64,000 nucleotides of DNA, taken from NCBI GenBank assembly GCA_964562455.1, contig CAZLTN010000003.1, forward strand, positions 1 to 64,000. The letters run 5' to 3'. Source of the DNA: Ravibacter sp964562455. GTDB taxonomy: Bacteria; Bacteroidota; Bacteroidia; Cytophagales; Spirosomataceae. Shown in pieces: positions 61,129 through 64,000 of the stretch. Numbering within the stretch: the stretch's first letter is position 1; every line of letters begins with the position of its first letter. The notes under the pieces were generated by a model. That model saw only the letters and a program-made list of their open reading frames with translations. It made no database searches and had not been told where the DNA came from. The position numbers and the translations under genes were made by a program.

Positions 61129-61854
61129 TCAATCACCCTTCCTCCATTTTTCCGCTTCCTTCTTTCCTTCAAGGTCTTTTTCAATCACTTCGTCCAGCAG
61201 CGCGTCGGCCAGTTTTATGTCTTGCTCTCCGCCTTTTTGCAGTCGTGCCACAGCCTCGTAAAATCTTCCGGGATTTCCGTATAGCGACGTATCGTCGCCG
61301 AGAAGCCGGAAAAACTGTATGGCTTTATCATAGTCCTTCGATTTGAGCGCCGCTATACCGGCGGTCTTCAGGGCTTCTGTATTGCCGGGATCCCGCCGGA
61401 GTATTTCCTCGCAGATAGCCAGAGCCGCCCCGGCATCGCCTCCATTAAAGAAATTGATGGCGGTTTGCAGGCTGTCGCCGGCATCCGCGCCGCTCATCCT
61501 GACGCTCAATGTTTCGAAGTTCTGAGCGATATATTGTCCTGACAGGTCGTGCAGATCAGGGCCGGAGCCTGTTTTCAGCAGCCATGCCAGTCCCATCGCG
61601 ATAATAACCAGGGCGGCTGCCCAACGCCATTCTATCAACGGAAGCAGGGGTCTTTCTTTTCTTTTTTCCTGCCATTCTTTGTGGCGGGTTTCCAGCTTCA
61701 GGTGACGCGGTCCACTGGCGGCGAGTTTTTTAACTGACAGGTAAAATGCCAGCTCTTCGGCCAGGAGCTTGTCTGTCCTTAGTTGTTCCTCCAGGAGCGA
61801 TATTTCTTCGTCCGAAAGTTCGTTATTTATGAAGGCTTCTATGCGCTTATCCAT
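61129..61854 (-). CDS. Anti-sigma-like membrane protein with periplasmic TPRs
   Basis: 241 residues. The cytoplasmic N-terminus (~1-70: MDKRIEAFINNELSDEEISLLEEQLRTD) has the helical look of a Bacteroidota anti-sigma factor, but no zinc-binding HxxxCxxC. One TM helix (~77-97: WRWAAALVIIAMGLAWLLKTG), then TPR-like repeats (~130-235: LQTAINFFNGGDAGAALAICEEILRRDPGNTEALKTAGIAALKSKDYDKAIQFF) in the periplasm. It is 44 bp downstream of the sigma gene and probably holds the sigma factor until an envelope signal reaches the TPR part. Confidence 0.78.
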   Translation of the reverse strand: MDKRIEAFINNELSDEEISLLEEQLRTDKLLAEELAFYLSVKKLAASGPRHLKLETRHKEWQEKRKERPLLPLIEWRWAAALVIIAMGLAWLLKTGSGPDLHDLSGQYIAQNFETLSVRMSGADAGDSLQTAINFFNGGDAGAALAICEEILRRDPGNTEALKTAGIAALKSKDYDKAIQFFRLLGDDTSLYGNPGRFYEAVARLQKGGEQDIKLADALLDEVIEKDLEGKKEAEKWRKGD

Positions 61855-61898
61855 TTCATGACCGGGTGTCTTTAATTACATATCGGGTACCTGGGGCA

Positions 61899-62492
61899 TT
61901 AGTTAAAACGTTGCAGGAAATTACTCCTGAGCTTTTCCAGGCAGCGCAGCCGGCTGGTTTTGACCACCTCCGCCGACTGGTAACCCAGCTCCAGGGCGAT
62001 TTGCCTGTCGGCAATGCCTTCGCTCCAGGAGCGGATCATCTGCCGGCACTTTTCACCAAGTTCCTCGAGACATTTCCATAGCAGACCTGTATCATGCTGC
62101 TCCATCAGGTCTTCAATAACAGACCTCGTATCGTCCTGCAGCCGGTAAAGGTGCTCATCCACAGAGCTTCCCAGGTTTACCTGTGCCCTGTTAGTCGTAT
62201 TTTTCCGTATCTGGTCAACACACTTGTTCGAAAAAATACGGTGGATGTAAGTTTTGAGCGAAGAACGCCCTTCAAAAGCCCCGCTTTCGATGTTTTCAAT
62301 TACAGATAAAACCGAATCCGAATAGGCAATCGAGCTTTCATCTTCGGTAAGTCGGTGCTTAAAAACCCCGTCCTTAATGAGATAATCATACCTGTTGTAA
62401 AGCTTGTCTTCAAAAAAACGCTTCTTCGGGGAGCTGAGCGCGATTCCCTCTACGATTTCAAGGTCGGTGGGGCCGGTAGCAAATAGCTTCAT
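61899..62492 (-). CDS. Sigma-70-family RNA polymerase sigma factor
   Basis: 197 residues. Region 2 is divergent: NRYDYLIKDGVFKHRLTEDESSIAYSDSVLSVIENIESGAFEGRSSLKTYIHRIFSNKCVDQIRKN, with the core region 2.4-like SLKTYIHRIFSNKCVDQIRK. Region 4 (~130-195) is LLWKCLEELGEKCRQMIRSWSEGIADRQIALELGYQSAEVVKTSRLRCLEKL, with an HTH. These proteins with 'RSSLKTYIHRIFSNKCVDQIRK' occur in Bacteroidota beside TPR anti-sigma proteins and CHAT or subtilase genes. It likely controls the downstream protease genes. It is 43 bp downstream of the dehydrogenase gene, which may be coincidental. Confidence 0.85.
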   Translation of the reverse strand: MKLFATGPTDLEIVEGIALSSPKKRFFEDKLYNRYDYLIKDGVFKHRLTEDESSIAYSDSVLSVIENIESGAFEGRSSLKTYIHRIFSNKCVDQIRKNTTNRAQVNLGSSVDEHLYRLQDDTRSVIEDLMEQHDTGLLWKCLEELGEKCRQMIRSWSEGIADRQIALELGYQSAEVVKTSRLRCLEKLRSNFLQRFN

Positions 62493-62535
62493 TCGTCATT
62501 CATAATGCCAATGCAAGATACTTATTTAACCTGAC

Positions 62536-63531
62536 TTACGTAAGCTTATTCTTTGCAAGAAACGTGCCATTCTCGAAGTGTGTTATATTCGCAAGAGTGG
62601 TCCGGGCGATCTCGGTAAGCGCTTCTTCCGTAAAAAAGCCCTGGTGCGAAGTTACCAGCACGTTCGGGAAGCTCAGTAACCGTGCCAGAAGATCGTCGTC
62701 AATGATCTCTTCCGACAGATCTTCGAAGAAGAAGTCCGCTTCCTGCTCATAAACGTCTATGCCCAGGTAGCCGATGCGTTTTTTCTTGAGCCCGTCGATT
62801 ACAGCTTTCGAGTCGAGAAGCGCTCCCCGGCTGGTATTGATAAGCATAGCGCCCGGCTTCAGGAATCTTTTAATAGCGATGTCGTCTATAAAATGGTAGG
62901 TTTCGGGCGTCAGCGGACAATGCAGCGAGACGATATCCGACTCGCTCAGCAGCTCTTTTTTAGGCAGGAATGTAACTCCCGCTTTTTCGAGTTCTTTATT
63001 GGGGAAAGGGTCGAAGGCTATCACATTGCATCCAAAGCCAATCATGATCTTTGCAAATATCGTCCCGATCTGCCCGGTACCTACAACCCCGACCGTCTTT
63101 CCGAAAAGATCGAATCCTTCCAGGCGATCGAGCGCAAAATTACCTTCCCTTACCCGGTTGTAGGCTTTATGGGTTTTCCTGTTCAGCGTAAGGATCAGGG
63201 CTACGGTATGCTCGGCTACGGCATAGGGCGAATAGGCGGGAACCCGTACCACATCGATGCCAAGCTCTTTGGCAGCAGGAAGATCTACATTATTGTAGCC
63301 GGCGCACCGCATGGCCACCAGCCTGACTCCACTCCCGGCCAGGATCTGAAGCACTTCACGGTCAAGGGTATCATTGACGAATGCGCAGACTACCGGGAAG
63401 CCCGATGTAAGCCCGGCCGTAGAAGTGTCGAGACGGTTTTCAAAATAAGTGATTTCATGAGCTTCGTCCCGGTTGAAAAGGTCAAAGAAGTGCCGGTCAT
63501 AGCGTTTTGTACTAAAGAGAGCGATTTTCAT
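62536..63531 (-). CDS. D-lactate dehydrogenase-type 2-hydroxyacid dehydrogenase
   Basis: 331 residues from MKIALFSTKRYDRHFF at 63531. The open frame upstream to 63672 has no family character. NAD-binding motif GVVGTGQIGTIFA, the substrate Arg in NTSRGALLDS, Glu in GIDVYEQEADF and catalytic His in VTSHQGFFT are all intact. Similarity in order and length is to LdhA/fermentative D-LDH. It reduces pyruvate to D-lactate with NADH in the cytoplasm. It is divergent from the Nramp-like gene. Confidence 0.93.
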   Translation of the reverse strand: MKIALFSTKRYDRHFFDLFNRDEAHEITYFENRLDTSTAGLTSGFPVVCAFVNDTLDREVLQILAGSGVRLVAMRCAGYNNVDLPAAKELGIDVVRVPAYSPYAVAEHTVALILTLNRKTHKAYNRVREGNFALDRLEGFDLFGKTVGVVGTGQIGTIFAKIMIGFGCNVIAFDPFPNKELEKAGVTFLPKKELLSESDIVSLHCPLTPETYHFIDDIAIKRFLKPGAMLINTSRGALLDSKAVIDGLKKKRIGYLGIDVYEQEADFFFEDLSEEIIDDDLLARLLSFPNVLVTSHQGFFTEEALTEIARTTLANITHFENGTFLAKNKLT

Positions 63532-63712
63532 TGGGAAAAAATGATGAGACGATATGGTGATGTGCTGATGTGACAATTTGATAATTGGTCGCAATTTAGT
63601 CAATACAGCCGAAACCCCGGGTTTTCGACATCGGGCACGTTTAAGGGACGGGGAGGTCAGTAGCATCGGCATGAAAAGATCTTTTGTACCATAACCTCTT
63701 AACCAGCCAACT

Positions 63713-64000
63713 ATGAAACATTTTCAGCCGCCACCCGTCAGCTTTACCGGGAAACTCCGGCATCTTGGTCCGGGATTCATACTTTCCGCTGCCATTGTCG
63801 GTTCCGGCGAACTGATCGCTACTACCGCATTAGGTGCTAAAGCCGGTTTTATAACCTTTTGGGTGGTGATAGTAAGCTGCCTGGTCAAAGTGGCGATACA
63901 GTTGGAATTCGGGAAAAATGCCATTTATTCGGGCCGGTTCACCATGGCGAGCTTCAATTCGCTACCGGGCCGGAAAATCGGGAAAGCGCATTGGTCGATC
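63713..64000 (+). CDS. Nramp-family divalent-metal transporter, N-terminal part
   Basis: 96 codons from ATG at 63713, running off the right edge with no stop. The sequence HLGPGFILSAAIVGSGELIATTALGAKAGF in two overlapping segments matches the first helix and following loop of Nramp/MntH (GPGF...GA..G), then a second helix (ITFWVVIVSCLVKVAIQLEFG). The canonical DPGN metal-binding motif of TM1 is replaced by GSGE. That suggests a variant Nramp, possibly with different ion selectivity, such as the Mg2+ or non-transporting relatives. Function not settled. Confidence 0.75.
   Translation, partial: MKHFQPPPVSFTGKLRHLGPGFILSAAIVGSGELIATTALGAKAGFITFWVVIVSCLVKVAIQLEFGKNAIYSGRFTMASFNSLPGRKIGKAHWSI

Overview
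The window looks like chromosomal DNA from a Bacteroidota bacterium, most likely of the Cytophagales (Spirosoma/Dyadobacter type). The signs are a SusC/SusD pair with an N-terminal STN domain behind an ECF sigma/FecR pair, several ECF sigma/anti-sigma operons, lipoproteins with Bacteroidota-style lipoboxes, and genes that mostly lack Shine-Dalgarno sites but sometimes sit behind TTG-N19/20-TAnnTTTG promoters. The genus is inference. I see no tRNA, rRNA, CRISPR array, prophage or intact insertion sequence.

Layout. 1-401: tail of an MFS transporter. 498-6476 (minus): two-component cluster with two stand-alone receivers, a CheR methyltransferase, a large CHASE3/GAF hybrid kinase and a receiver-kinase. 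6986-26031: a stress and storage-carbohydrate region. It holds a TreY-MalQ fusion, SurE, a lipid kinase, a YciE-type ferritin-like protein, an SRPBCC protein, and a tight minus-strand array: small protein, Ku, LigD, GH13 glucosidase, TreZ, GlgX/TreX. Ku/LigD repair double-strand breaks by end joining; TreX, TreY and TreZ turn glycogen-type glucan into trehalose. Their joint layout suggests a desiccation or stationary-phase survival programme. 26616-31000: desaturase, EEP-family protein, RhlE-type helicase overlapping a cold-shock-domain gene. 30968-32840: BlaI/M56 peptidase operon behind a promoter that doubles as an operator. 32907-36228 (minus): two lipoproteins, an ECF sigma factor and a membrane-anchored barrel-like protein in one operon. 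36459-41838: RidA, alcohol dehydrogenase, Dyp peroxidase, sulfatase, YdeI-like protein, GNAT, and a 47-residue zinc ribbon. 41969-45165 (minus): four-gene sugar-catabolic operon (mutarotase, epimerase, two dehydrogenases) with a good promoter.

45322-55036 (plus): ECF sigma factor, a 288-bp direct repeat present twice, FecR-type anti-sigma, SusC, SusD and a CocE/NonD hydrolase. No glycoside hydrolase is linked to this pair, so its substrate may be a peptide, ester or amide. 55083-56443 (minus): lipoprotein, DUF486 membrane protein, Idi. 56582-62492 (minus): sigma-70-like factor, membrane anti-sigma with periplasmic TPRs, membrane-anchored subtilase and TPR-CHAT peptidase. This is the best candidate in the window for an undescribed system: envelope-sensing sigma control of two predicted periplasmic proteases of different folds. 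62536-64000: D-lactate dehydrogenase-type enzyme and the start of a divergent Nramp-like transporter lacking the DPGN metal motif.

Domain calls come from reading motifs by eye; no database search was run.
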